Positions 32,075 through 40,704 of a stretch of 40,808 bases of DNA are shown here, piece by piece. The DNA is from Treponema sp. (GTDB lineage Bacteria > Spirochaetota > Spirochaetia > Treponematales > Breznakiellaceae). The notes beneath the pieces are model-generated. The model made no database searches. It saw nothing but the letters and a program-made list of their open reading frames with translations, and was not told the origin of the DNA. Position 1 is the first letter of the stretch; each line of letters opens with the position of its first letter. The translations under genes and the position numbers were made by a program. The stretch covers positions 1 to 40,808 of the forward strand of contig JAIRNP010000036.1 in assembly GCA_031258005.1 (NCBI GenBank). The letters are read 5' to 3'.

Positions 32075-33312
32075 CAGGTTTCTGCGAAGAGCTTGACGAT
32101 GACATCCCGGTTATCCAGCAGGGAACTGAGGGAAAGGCCCTGGTGCAGCCGGCAAATAGTCTGGGCAAAGAGCTTAGTAATATTCACGGTGATATACCAT
32201 TCCCGCTGCAAAACCGCTTCATGGTAGATGGCATTGGTACCGATGATACGGAAAAAAAGCCCCGCTTTATAGGCCGCATCAAAATACGAAACCGCGTCGC
32301 CAGAAAAGAGGGGAAGACTGATGGCGGCTATCACCTTGCCGGCTCCTTGGTCTTTAAGAAATTGCATGGCTTTAAGGAGGGTCCCGCCGGTTCCCACCAT
32401 ATCGTCCGCCATGAACACCGTCTTGCCCTGGACATTTCCCAGGAGCTTTATCTCGGAAATGTTGTTTTCCAGGGCATCCTTGGAAATCCGGGAATAGTCC
32501 CGCTCTTTATACAGGAGGGCCAAGGGTTTTTTGAGGGCGGTAGCGTAGAATTTATTCCGATCCACTGCGCCCGTATCAGGAGACACCACCACAAAATCAT
32601 CGTTTAATACAAGCCCCGGAAGCCCGGCCAAGGATCGGATGATCTGATAACTGGCATGAAGGTTTTCAAGCCGCAGGCAGTTAAAGGCGTTGGTAATCTC
32701 CCGGGAATGGATGTCCAGGGTAATGATCCGGTTTACCCCCAGGGATTCAAGGATCTTCCCCACCCGGCTTGCGGTGAGCCCCTCCCGGCCTTTTTTCTTA
32801 TGCTGCCGGGAATAAGGATAAATGGGCATCACCAGGGTTACCTGGTCAGCTCCGGCCTGCCGTACCGCATCGACGGTAACAAAGGTGGTCATCAGATGAT
32901 CATTAACCGAGAGTACCTGCCGGGTCTTTCCCTCATTGAAAAGCACCGGATAATGATTTTCCACATCCTGTACAATATAGACATCTTTACCACGGATAGA
33001 TTCCAATATCTCTGCTTTTACTTCCCCATTGGAAAAGAAGCTAAACCGGGTGGCAGTCTTGAACCGAGGAGTCTGGAAACCACCTGTTTCCCCACTGACG
33101 TACTGTACGGGGGGGGATAGCACATCGTTGATGAAATTGATCCCTGCCGCCGCCCTAGGGGCATCCAAGTTATATCGGGCGGCCAATTCGGCGGTCATCA
33201 CCTCAAAATTACGGCGGTACCCTTCTTGCAGATGCAGGATCACTTCATCCGCGAAAACCTCGCCTCCGGGACAGGCTACTACGGCAAGATTGGTCAGACT
33301 GGAGTAGTTCAT
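32074..33312 (-). CDS. prs: Divergent ribose-phosphate pyrophosphokinase
   Basis: This encodes 412 residues, about 100 longer than typical PRPP synthetase. Recognisable pieces include YPYSRQHKKKGREGLTA (usual GYARQDRK...REPITA), ITLDIHSREI (usual DLHAGQIQG), VVVSPDTGAVDR (usual SPDxGGVxRA), and a flexible-loop-like KERDYSR that keeps Lys and Arg. The PRPP-binding loop reads ADDMVGTGGT where most family members have DDMIDTGGT, so Asp is replaced by Gly. The N-terminal 90 residues and an insertion near residue 80 have no counterpart in short enzymes. It should make PRPP from ribose 5-phosphate and ATP, but the altered loop leaves room for another phosphoribosyl role. It is translationally coupled to the FGGY kinase. 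Confidence 0.8.
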   Translation of the reverse strand: MNYSSLTNLAVVACPGGEVFADEVILHLQEGYRRNFEVMTAELAARYNLDAPRAAAGINFINDVLSPPVQYVSGETGGFQTPRFKTATRFSFFSNGEVKAEILESIRGKDVYIVQDVENHYPVLFNEGKTRQVLSVNDHLMTTFVTVDAVRQAGADQVTLVMPIYPYSRQHKKKGREGLTASRVGKILESLGVNRIITLDIHSREITNAFNCLRLENLHASYQIIRSLAGLPGLVLNDDFVVVSPDTGAVDRNKFYATALKKPLALLYKERDYSRISKDALENNISEIKLLGNVQGKTVFMADDMVGTGGTLLKAMQFLKDQGAGKVIAAISLPLFSGDAVSYFDAAYKAGLFFRIIGTNAIYHEAVLQREWYITVNITKLFAQTICRLHQGLSLSSLLDNRDVIVKLFAET

Positions 33313-33339
33313 GGATACCTTGGTATACCATATCCGCTC

Positions 33340-34593
33340 TTAATTTTCAAGTATGGTGATCTCCACCCGCCGGTTCCGATGCCTTCCGGCATCGGTGGTA
33401 TTATCCGCTATGGGCCGTTCCGCCCCATACCCGCGAACCACGACTCGGTCGGCGCTGCGGACCCGGCGCTGAATGAGGTAATCTGCTACGGCAGCAGCCC
33501 GTTCCTGGGAAAGCTGCATACGCCCGGCTGCTGAACCGGCTCGGGCCGTATGGCCTCCCACGAGAATGTCCCGATCCGGATACCGCATCAGAATTGCCGC
33601 GATACTATCCAGTTTATGCTGTTCTTCCGGGGCTAAAACCGCAGAATCCGGCTGGAATTGTATGTCTTCCAGGCTAATGGCTATCCCTTCATCGGTTACT
33701 CGTACCGAAACATCCCCAATACCCAATCGCCTAATATCACCGGTAATTTCTTCGGCGATGTGCTCCTTATCCATAGTCCGGGACTCCACAATCTCCGCCT
33801 CTGCCCTGCCCCGGTATTCGATAGTTACTCCGTTAGATAAGGTAAAAACCATACGGAACTGTTCTTGGTATGCCGCGGCTTGACTCAAGGCCCTATCCCA
33901 GTACACCACCTGATCCGAAGCCCCCATAATCCGGATGGGATAGGTGTCCCCGGAAACCACACCCGGCTCGGCAAAAATACGATAGGATACGGAAAAGGCG
34001 GGATATTCCTTACCCTGCCATTCCCGGTTTCCAAGAAAGCGGTAGTGGGCCATAAAGGGAATCCGGTAGGGTTCGTCAATACCGAAACTCGCCCGGAAAT
34101 CGTGCATCTCATAGCCTTCTGCAGACCAGGTATCCCCCGGTTTGAGATCTTCTTCAGGGAAAACCGGTACATTCCTCACCACCGGCATAAAATACTGCGG
34201 GTCTATGGTGATATACCCCTGGGGGTTACGGCCAAACTCCGAGGGATACTCCCGGTTCCAGTGAAAACGCTGGCCCTTGTCCGTTCCGAGGGCCCGTTCT
34301 GCCGTTTGAAAGACCGCTTCATGCTGGGCAACCCCGTCCTGAACCCTTCGTACTTCCGCGGCGATCCGGTTCACTATCTCAGACCGATGGCTAAAACGCC
34401 GGTTTACATACACCTCTTCGTATACCCGTGAAATAATCCGGTACTTGTCGCCGGTTTGCTGTTTATAGAAAAATGTTTCCCCTCCCAGGGCCGCCGGATT
34501 CCCTACCTGAGTCAAGAACAGCAACAGGGCACCCCACCCGCTCGTTTTCCGCCTATATACCCTCAACGGTGCTACTAATGCTAAATACTCCAT
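33340..34593 (-). CDS. Exported OmpA-family protein
   Basis: This encodes 417 residues from ATG 34593, which has AAGGA upstream; the longer frame is not supported. A signal-type hydrophobic segment occupies about residues 20-36. The first 290 residues form a strand-rich domain I do not recognise by name. The C-terminal 115 residues are an OmpA domain: FQPDSAVLAPEEQHKLDSIAAILMRYPD, GHTARAGSAAGRMQLSQERAAAVADYL, and GYGAERPIADNTTDAGRHRNRRVEITI. OmpA domains hold onto peptidoglycan. It lies 65 bases after the DUF445 gene and 27 bases before the PRPP synthetase-like gene on the same strand. Confidence 0.87.
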   Translation of the reverse strand: MEYLALVAPLRVYRRKTSGWGALLLFLTQVGNPAALGGETFFYKQQTGDKYRIISRVYEEVYVNRRFSHRSEIVNRIAAEVRRVQDGVAQHEAVFQTAERALGTDKGQRFHWNREYPSEFGRNPQGYITIDPQYFMPVVRNVPVFPEEDLKPGDTWSAEGYEMHDFRASFGIDEPYRIPFMAHYRFLGNREWQGKEYPAFSVSYRIFAEPGVVSGDTYPIRIMGASDQVVYWDRALSQAAAYQEQFRMVFTLSNGVTIEYRGRAEAEIVESRTMDKEHIAEEITGDIRRLGIGDVSVRVTDEGIAISLEDIQFQPDSAVLAPEEQHKLDSIAAILMRYPDRDILVGGHTARAGSAAGRMQLSQERAAAVADYLIQRRVRSADRVVVRGYGAERPIADNTTDAGRHRNRRVEITILEN

Positions 34594-34620
34594 AGTAATT
34601 TTCCTTTTTACAACGGAATG

Positions 34621-34643
34621 ATCGGACTTGTTCGCGAACCCGG
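34621..34643. repeat. Dispersed 23-bp element, copy 2
   Basis: ATCGGACTTGTTCG, CG, AACCCGG, 21 of 23 bases identical with 27997-28019. Here the variable bases complete a perfect GTTCGCGAAC dyad. It lies 27 bases upstream of the OmpA-family start codon, in the same relative position as copy 1 to its gene. Confidence 0.75.
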
Positions 34644-34658
34644 GGCTTCCGAACAACC

Positions 34659-37600
34659 CTATTGGAAAAACAGGCTCAACAAACAGCTTACCACATAGCT
34701 CACCATACCGCCAAACACCCCGATCCACCCATACAGGGTAATCTTCCTGAAGTACTTGTCTGCAAACCGGTAGAACAGGGCTTCTACTTCTCGGGGATGC
34801 ATGGCATTCACCTCCCGTTCCACCACCCGTTGTACGTCCAGGGCGGTAATCAAGGGGCTAAAGTGGCGCTCACCAGCGTCCAGGGCAGCAGGAATAAGAT
34901 AAGTTTTGCAGAAAGCCTCTTTCGTTGCCGAAGTCAGTGCGGTGTTTACCTGCCCCATCAACCCTTTGAGTGCCGGGGTAAGCACTGCGCCCAGGGCTTC
35001 CCAATCCGCTGCCTGAAGAAAGGCGGCGAGGTCTTGGCGAAGCACCTGGGGATGATACACATCAGGCGTATCCCTGAGGGTCTCCAGGATAGTCAATAAG
35101 AAGGAGGACAGCCATGCCCTGAACTCCTGGTCTTGTTTTGCCTTCGTGATAAGGCGCCGCAAGACCTGTTCCCCATCAATACCTTGCAGGAGTTCATCAA
35201 ATCCAATGTCCTTTGCGGTACCCAGCATGACGGAATGCACCAGGTTCAACCCGGCAGCGGCCGCTTCAGGGCTTGCAAGACGGGGTTTAACCTGCCGTAT
35301 CGCGGCATCCAGGAGCGGTTCTCCGATGCTCAGCAGCTCCGGCAGGGTCTTGATATTGATCAGGGTGAGCAGGGATCGGAGCGGCATCCGGGCATACTGG
35401 GTAACCATAATGGTAAGGCCGTGACGGATGAGGCTCTGGGTATGGGGGGAATCTAACACTGCGGTAAGCGTCTGCTTAATGGTCTTAGTATCCAGGGATT
35501 GCTCGGTAAAGCCCAGGGTAGCAAGCTTGTTTTCCAATAGGGTTTCGGCTATGGCCTGGATACGGCCCTGTTTTCGGTTCAGGAACAAGGGGAGTTCCTG
35601 ATCAATAAGCCGGTCTACAATAGGATCCACCTGTCCCCGCCCCAGGGCAGCCAAACCGGTCATTTCCGCTTTAATACTGCTCTTGATAGCGGCTTTTTGA
35701 GCGGTAATCTCCCGGGAGATCATAGTAATAAGCAGGGTACTGTTTCGAGTAAGCTGTTCGACCAGGATGCCGTTAAAAACTTCCTTCAAAGTTGTATCAG
35801 GATTGAGGGTCTCCTGCTGCAGCATCTGGAGGATTACCTCAATCCCGGCGCTTAAAAGACCCTTCACGGGCGTTACCAGAGCCGCCCCTATATCCCGGAC
35901 AAGCTCAAGACCTACCAGGTCTTCCAGGCTGGTTTTTGCGGTAAATGCGCTAAACTGCCCATTTCTTTCCTCAGCCCGGGAGAGCAGGGAACGGAGGGTT
36001 TGCGTACTCAGATCCTGGGCGAATTTTTTAAGAAAATCCTTCAGGTACTGGTCCGCCAGCGGAAACAGGAGGCTTACGCTCCGGCCCAAAGATCTCCCGG
36101 CAAGTACTTTGCTGAGAAAGGGGTAAACCATCGGCGCCAAATCCTGGCCCTCAAGGGCGCTCATCATCCTATCCCGTAATAGGAAAGGCAAGGAGCCCTT
36201 CAGGTTCCCGGAATGTACCCATGTTCCGATAGCCTGAGCGATAACCTTCGCCATATCCTCCCGGTGCTCAGGGATATAGGTTTTGAGGGAAGTAATGATA
36301 CGATCCGGGAGGGTTTCCTCCAGGGCGGGGTCTGCCAAGACCCGCTGAATGACCGCATAATTAGCAGCAGACACCCAGGCATTGGCCTTATCCTGTATAT
36401 CCCTTCGATGCCGGTCAAAATAACTGTGTAAGGCCCCCTCGTTGAGCGTCCGATACTGAACAAACTGAGCAATATGCCGGGCAAATTCCGGTTTCTTCGC
36501 GGCTACCACCCCCACAAAGGGAGAGCAGTTGGGGAGGGTCTTCCGGGGCCCATAGGGTTTGAACAGCATCTTTATGGCAATCCAATTGGTTCCTATACCG
36601 ACGAGGGAAAATACCCCGCCGTATGCGAGGAACAGCCGCCACGAGAACTCCCGGGGTACCCCCAAGCGGAAACTTATCCATACCGAAAGCACCCCGGCCA
36701 GGGCCCCCAGAATTGCTCCCAGGGTATTGATGGGTTTCAGTTCAGAACCCATAAAGTCCTGAACCATGTGGTTGATCTCCGCAGGGCTTGATTTTCTTAA
36801 TTCCGCATTGACCAAAGCGGCGACATTTCCCGTTAAAAGCGTATCCAAGTGCTGACTAAGGACCTGCTGGATACCTTCTGAAAGGCGCGCATATACCTCG
36901 TTTTTTTGCAGCTTCTGGTAAATCCCATTAAGGGGCCGGTGTTTGTATTTATGCCACAGGGCTTCCCAGTTGAGGGGGAAGCCCTGGAAGGCGTTCCGAG
37001 GCACCAGACGGCCTATTTTCCAAGCCCTCATGTTCGGCCATAGATTCGCCAGGGTCCGGTGCAGGGCCTTTTCCCCTATATGCAGGGGGATAGCTTCAGG
37101 GGGGAAGCCCGCCCCCAGCGGCTTCTTCACAAGCAGGGGAATTGCCCGGTTCATACCTGCCCGGATATCTTCTTTACATTGGTCGGTGTAGAGATAGGTT
37201 TTTTTTATGCCGGCCCAGAGCCGCTTCAGCCCGCTGGTTTTGAGGATACCCAGGTTGACCGTACCGCAACTGCGGATCCGGCGGTGTAAAAAGCCTTCCA
37301 AGGCCGGGGAATCCTTACCTGCCTGTTCCTTGAGGCGCTTCGTGATAAGGGGCACCACGATTTCCGGGGTAATGACCTTTTGGGCTTCCAGCTTCCCCAG
37401 GATTTCCCCGATACTATGGGTTTCTATATACCCAATCAATTCCGCGGCTAGTGTTTCACCTGCCCTGTCTCCGTACCGGTGTACCGCGACCACCAGCTTA
37501 TCAATAATATGAAAGGTACGGGCGCTGTTGTGGATAAACAGATCTTTGAAAAACCGGAACATACTTCCGAGAGGGGAGGCGGCTAATTCCTCATCAATCG

Positions 37601-38618
37601 TGTCGTTGATGATGCCTTCAATTTCCACTTCAGTTTCCCGGATAAAATCAGCAATCCGGTCAATAAGAGGAGGGAGACGCTCCTCAATAAACTGCAGGAT
37701 TCCGGTTTTAACCTCAGGGCTGAGCACTGCATCCAGCTTCAGCGGAATGGCCTTCGCATCCTGGAGCACTGCCCTAGTGATTTCCAGAAGCAGGCCCTGC
37801 CCTTCCTGGGAGGTGCTGAAGGCGATAAACCGGCGGATAAGTTCTTGAGAGAGGGTGTCCCGCTCATGGACGAGCGAAACAAAATCCCCAAAAGTCATGT
37901 GTCCCAAGGCTGCTTCCAAAACCCTCATCAGTTCGTCCAGGTCTATTGCGGCAAGCAAGGCATCATAGGCCTGGTCCAGATCCCTATCAAACCGGGAAAA
38001 ATCCTCTTTCCCTATGACCGTTCCCAAATTGTCCATAACCCGGGCTATGGTTTCTAACGGCAGGAGATCTTGAAGTCTGTGGCTTAACAAAAACCGATGG
38101 AGCCCTTGTTTTATCTCCTCTTCAAAGAACCCCGCCCTTCCTAGGGCCGCAGTTGCCCGGTCAAGCATATACCGGTACTGTTCCTCCGAAAGGATCCGGT
38201 CAATCCGCTGATCCGAAAGGATCCGGTACACCTGGTCCCGTACCGGCGGCTCTGCTTCCCGTACCAGGGCGATCAGGTTGGCCAAGCTTTTTTCTATATC
38301 CGGCACCGCCTCAAGTCGAACCGCCCCTGAATTCGCAGGCAATTCCTTCTGCAGGATATCCTCAATCCAGCCATGCAGGGCCTCAGTAAAGGCAGGGGAT
38401 CCACATTCCGGCGCCAGGGTCTGGTGATTAACCAGATCCGCTTCCACCAGCATAGACATGTTCTCGATAAATCCCTCATACTGCTCCTCGATAACCCCGC
38501 CCCATCGTCCCAGAAACTTTTTGAAGAGCATACTTACGGCAAGGGCATTGGTAAGCCAGCCCACTGCCGCGCCGCCTATGAGCGCAATACCCAGGTCCAT
38601 CACGAGTCTAGAATCCAT
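34659..38618 (-). CDS. Giant tandem DUF445 membrane protein
   Basis: This encodes 1319 residues from ATG 38618, which is preceded by AAGGAGGT. It holds two DUF445 units. Unit 1 starts with GIALIGGAAVGWLTNALAVSMLFKKFLG at the N-terminus. Unit 2 starts near residue 650 with another membrane pair and GIGTNWIAIKMLFKPYGPRK near residue 676. Both contain the family's G-x-x-TN-x-x-A-x-x-MLF-(K)-P/K motif. Long helical stretches of the large extramembrane part follow each. A last membrane helix (YGWIGVFGGMVSYVVSCLLSLFF) closes the protein. DUF445 (YheB/YjiN-like) has no settled function; single-unit members are about 380-420 residues. It is the first gene of a group with the OmpA-family, PRPP synthetase-like and FGGY kinase genes. 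Confidence 0.87.
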   Translation of the reverse strand: MDSRLVMDLGIALIGGAAVGWLTNALAVSMLFKKFLGRWGGVIEEQYEGFIENMSMLVEADLVNHQTLAPECGSPAFTEALHGWIEDILQKELPANSGAVRLEAVPDIEKSLANLIALVREAEPPVRDQVYRILSDQRIDRILSEEQYRYMLDRATAALGRAGFFEEEIKQGLHRFLLSHRLQDLLPLETIARVMDNLGTVIGKEDFSRFDRDLDQAYDALLAAIDLDELMRVLEAALGHMTFGDFVSLVHERDTLSQELIRRFIAFSTSQEGQGLLLEITRAVLQDAKAIPLKLDAVLSPEVKTGILQFIEERLPPLIDRIADFIRETEVEIEGIINDTIDEELAASPLGSMFRFFKDLFIHNSARTFHIIDKLVVAVHRYGDRAGETLAAELIGYIETHSIGEILGKLEAQKVITPEIVVPLITKRLKEQAGKDSPALEGFLHRRIRSCGTVNLGILKTSGLKRLWAGIKKTYLYTDQCKEDIRAGMNRAIPLLVKKPLGAGFPPEAIPLHIGEKALHRTLANLWPNMRAWKIGRLVPRNAFQGFPLNWEALWHKYKHRPLNGIYQKLQKNEVYARLSEGIQQVLSQHLDTLLTGNVAALVNAELRKSSPAEINHMVQDFMGSELKPINTLGAILGALAGVLSVWISFRLGVPREFSWRLFLAYGGVFSLVGIGTNWIAIKMLFKPYGPRKTLPNCSPFVGVVAAKKPEFARHIAQFVQYRTLNEGALHSYFDRHRRDIQDKANAWVSAANYAVIQRVLADPALEETLPDRIITSLKTYIPEHREDMAKVIAQAIGTWVHSGNLKGSLPFLLRDRMMSALEGQDLAPMVYPFLSKVLAGRSLGRSVSLLFPLADQYLKDFLKKFAQDLSTQTLRSLLSRAEERNGQFSAFTAKTSLEDLVGLELVRDIGAALVTPVKGLLSAGIEVILQMLQQETLNPDTTLKEVFNGILVEQLTRNSTLLITMISREITAQKAAIKSSIKAEMTGLAALGRGQVDPIVDRLIDQELPLFLNRKQGRIQAIAETLLENKLATLGFTEQSLDTKTIKQTLTAVLDSPHTQSLIRHGLTIMVTQYARMPLRSLLTLINIKTLPELLSIGEPLLDAAIRQVKPRLASPEAAAAGLNLVHSVMLGTAKDIGFDELLQGIDGEQVLRRLITKAKQDQEFRAWLSSFLLTILETLRDTPDVYHPQVLRQDLAAFLQAADWEALGAVLTPALKGLMGQVNTALTSATKEAFCKTYLIPAALDAGERHFSPLITALDVQRVVEREVNAMHPREVEALFYRFADKYFRKITLYGWIGVFGGMVSYVVSCLLSLFFQ

Positions 38619-39268
38619 CGGTACCTCCTTTCCCTGTTGCAGGGACATGCAAAACTCACCACCAGGGCTTGGCCTTTCAGTATTATATATAACGTGAGTT
38701 ATACGAAATGCCCCCTAAGGTCTTTTGAAAATATACTAAAAAACAGTAGAATGAGCTTATTCCAAAACTCGGCTAGTTTTGGAACAGCCTCGAATAAAAA
38801 TATAGGAAATAACCTGCGGAATTATGTAGAAACATGCAAGAAAAAACAAAGTTTTTTGCCCCCAAATTTATTGTAGCAGGCGGTGTCCATGCCGCCTGAA
38901 AGTTTCCCCCTGGACCCAAGAAAAACAACCCCAAAGCCTCCATTGTTAAAAGATCTATTAAAAGGGCGGAGAGCGGGCTGCGCCCGCCCACCGCGCCGAT
39001 GTGGAGGAAGCCTGTCGGCGGCTCGACCGACTCACATAACGCGGGTTCTGAGGGGGGGGAAGTCGCGGACTTGCAAGCAAGTCCGACCCCTGCGCTCCAG
39101 CCTTGCTCCGTCCATCCGTGGAGATTTGCCTTTGGCAAGTCTTACGCTACCCCCACCCCCTCTCCGGGAGGCCCTACCCCCCGTAACGCCCCCCGCCCTT
39201 GCCGGGATGCGGAGCGGCAATGCCTGTATAATTTTGACCCGCCAAACCATCCCCCATGCCAGGCAAAA
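38619..39268. other. 650-base gene-free stretch with three distinct parts
   Basis: 38619-38749 is A/T-rich leader-like DNA containing the core AACGTGAGTT (38691-38700). 38750-38791 is the dispersed hairpin element described separately. 38960-39250 is G/C-rich and unlike its flanks, with a perfect CGGACTTGC-AA-GCAAGTCCG dyad (39066-39085) and a GCGGGC/GCCCGC dyad near 38977-38991. Short open frames exist in this part on both strands, but none has a ribosome binding site or a recognisable domain. Confidence 0.5.
38750..38791. repeat. Dispersed hairpin element, second member
   Basis: It runs AATGAGCTT, A, TTCCAAAA, a 9-base spacer, TTTTGGAACAGCCTC. The member at 28133-28172 (opposite strand) has the same outer parts with G at the variable site and a 7-base spacer. 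Stem arms and flanks are conserved and the loop is not, which is the pattern of a mobile or RNA hairpin. In the first member the AATGAG flank includes the stop codon of dehydratase A. Confidence 0.7.
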
Positions 39269-40231
39269 TCACATTTGTTCCCAGCCGCCCGTACCCGTAA
39301 CATCACTTAGCGATCTCAGATTCACTCCCGGCCCCGCCGTGGTGTTGTATACATCGCTGAAAGAAGGATTCCAAGAAAGATATCTATAGACCGCGTGACC
39401 GAATGAAGCGGTGTTCTTCAAGGCAGCATCGGCCGCATCCCGCCCGTAAATGGTACTCTGGCCGCTCTTGATAAGCGTGCCGGCATAGTGGTAGACAAAT
39501 ACGCCGCCGCCGTAGCGGTTGCCGGAGTCGATGAATGCCGGGTTGTAGAAAGATCTGTTCCCGGTTATCTTCGAGCCGGCATTCATCACCAGAGCCCCGC
39601 CTTCGTTCACCCAAACCAGCGCGGCATAGTTGTCCCCTTCCTGCAACCCGCTCAAGGTAACGCCCGCGTCCAGTGGCAGGGTTACCCCGCTTCCCACGGT
39701 AAAGAGCGATCCCGCCGTGTTCAACCTGACGATCCATTCGGCGTTACCGCCTGTCAGGGTAACGCCCAGGGTCTTTCCGTCGTAAGAAAGCGTCTTGGGC
39801 TCTATGGTTTCATTTTCCTTTATGGTAATAATATACTCGCCGCCCGCCGCCGCGTTGACATCAAGCCACGCGAGTGCCGAGGCAAGCGAATCGGAAGGTA
39901 TGTGGTCGGCCGTTCCGGGGGTCTTGTACACCATTACCTGTTTTTGTCCGCTCTCTATCCCGTTCCTGGCAATGGACACCGTGATGTTTGCCGTTATGGT
40001 TACGGTAATTTCCAGCGTCCAGGTTTCCCCGCCGCCGGTGAGCGCTCCCCTGGTAACGCCGGTCACGTTTATATCCTCCGCGGTCAAACCGCTGACCGCC
40101 GAGCCAAAAGTAAAGGTAAGGGCCGTTGTGGCCGTGTTTGGGCCTCCGTTCGCCGCCACCGTGTAGGTAACGTCCTCATCATTGTTTCCGGCAAGATTCC
40201 CGCACCCCGCCAGGACCAGCAAAGCCAACAT
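39269..40231 (-). CDS. Surface lipoprotein with beta-rich repeats
   Basis: The frame from ATG 40231 gives 320 residues beginning MLALLVLAGCGN, so LVLAGC would be a lipobox at Cys10. That start has no charged n-region and no spaced ribosome binding site. The same frame stays open upstream to 40303 and would add a typical n-region (RLRHFFVSIAAALTG), yet contains no ATG, GTG or TTG. The body has a bacterial Ig-like segment (TALTFTFGSAVSGLTAEDINVTGV...TRGAL) and then beta-helix-like rungs (GVTLSGLQEGDNYAALVWVNEGGALVMNAGSKITGNRSF). Such proteins are common surface proteins of treponemes. The gene may be a decayed or variant cassette, or use an unusual start. Confidence 0.65.
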   Translation of the reverse strand: MLALLVLAGCGNLAGNNDEDVTYTVAANGGPNTATTALTFTFGSAVSGLTAEDINVTGVTRGALTGGGETWTLEITVTITANITVSIARNGIESGQKQVMVYKTPGTADHIPSDSLASALAWLDVNAAAGGEYIITIKENETIEPKTLSYDGKTLGVTLTGGNAEWIVRLNTAGSLFTVGSGVTLPLDAGVTLSGLQEGDNYAALVWVNEGGALVMNAGSKITGNRSFYNPAFIDSGNRYGGGVFVYHYAGTLIKSGQSTIYGRDAADAALKNTASFGHAVYRYLSWNPSFSDVYNTTAGPGVNLRSLSDVTGTGGWEQM

Positions 40232-40704
40232 CCCTGTCAGCGCCGCCGCGATACTTACAAAAAAATGCCGGAGTCTACCGGCCCCAGGGATAAAAAAGAA
40301 TCAGGGTATTTTAACGGATTACATGGGGGAGGGGGGGGTATATTTTTTCAGTCCCCGTTAAAACCGCTGAGTGCCCCGGAACGGGACTGTTCCCATAAAA
40401 ACTTTTCATGGTAATTCCTATAAAGACGGCTGTTTAAAAACGGTATCGGTAATTTGATGTCCAATCGGGATTGTCAAGCCAGGGTCTTGTAACAGCCTCT
40501 TTCAATTTAAAGATACGCCGCCCTACGAACGGTAAAAACACCGTACTACGCGGAGATTTTTTGTCAACAGCCCGCGTTGCCGCACAATTTTTTCAGGTGA
40601 AAGAGGGGAGGAATTCAAAACTAAATTCCAGCCACAGGCCCCAGCCGGAGCGCCCATTGAAAGGCCGTCAACCTGGGAGAAGACACCGACACCACCGCAT
40701 TGGT
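40232..40704. other. Gene-free stretch upstream of the surface lipoprotein
   Basis: It contains the poly-G tract (40325-40338). On the minus strand it also has two TTGACA boxes (40474-40479 and 40563-40568) without a convincing -10 at proper distance, and a well-placed short frame from ATG 40409 (AGGAATTACC upstream) that ends after the tract. No protein is recognised. Confidence 0.4.
40325..40338. repeat. Poly-G tract G5-A-G8
   Basis: On the plus strand five G, one A and eight G follow each other, about 95-108 bases upstream of the surface lipoprotein's first ATG. Tracts of this length are prone to slippage during replication. In Treponema pallidum poly-G tracts ahead of surface-protein genes are known to vary and to change promoter strength. 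Here the link is by analogy. Confidence 0.6.

Noticed and set aside
39032-39250. 72-codon minus-strand frame in the G/C-rich island
   Set aside because: It is Arg/Gly-rich with no ribosome binding site, and other frames over the same bases are equally open, as expected from composition.
40303-40409. Frame switching by the poly-G tract to create a longer lipoprotein start
   Set aside because: After the tract all three minus-strand frames meet a stop codon before the lipoprotein start, so slippage alone cannot join an upstream ATG to the gene. Only an effect on transcription remains possible.
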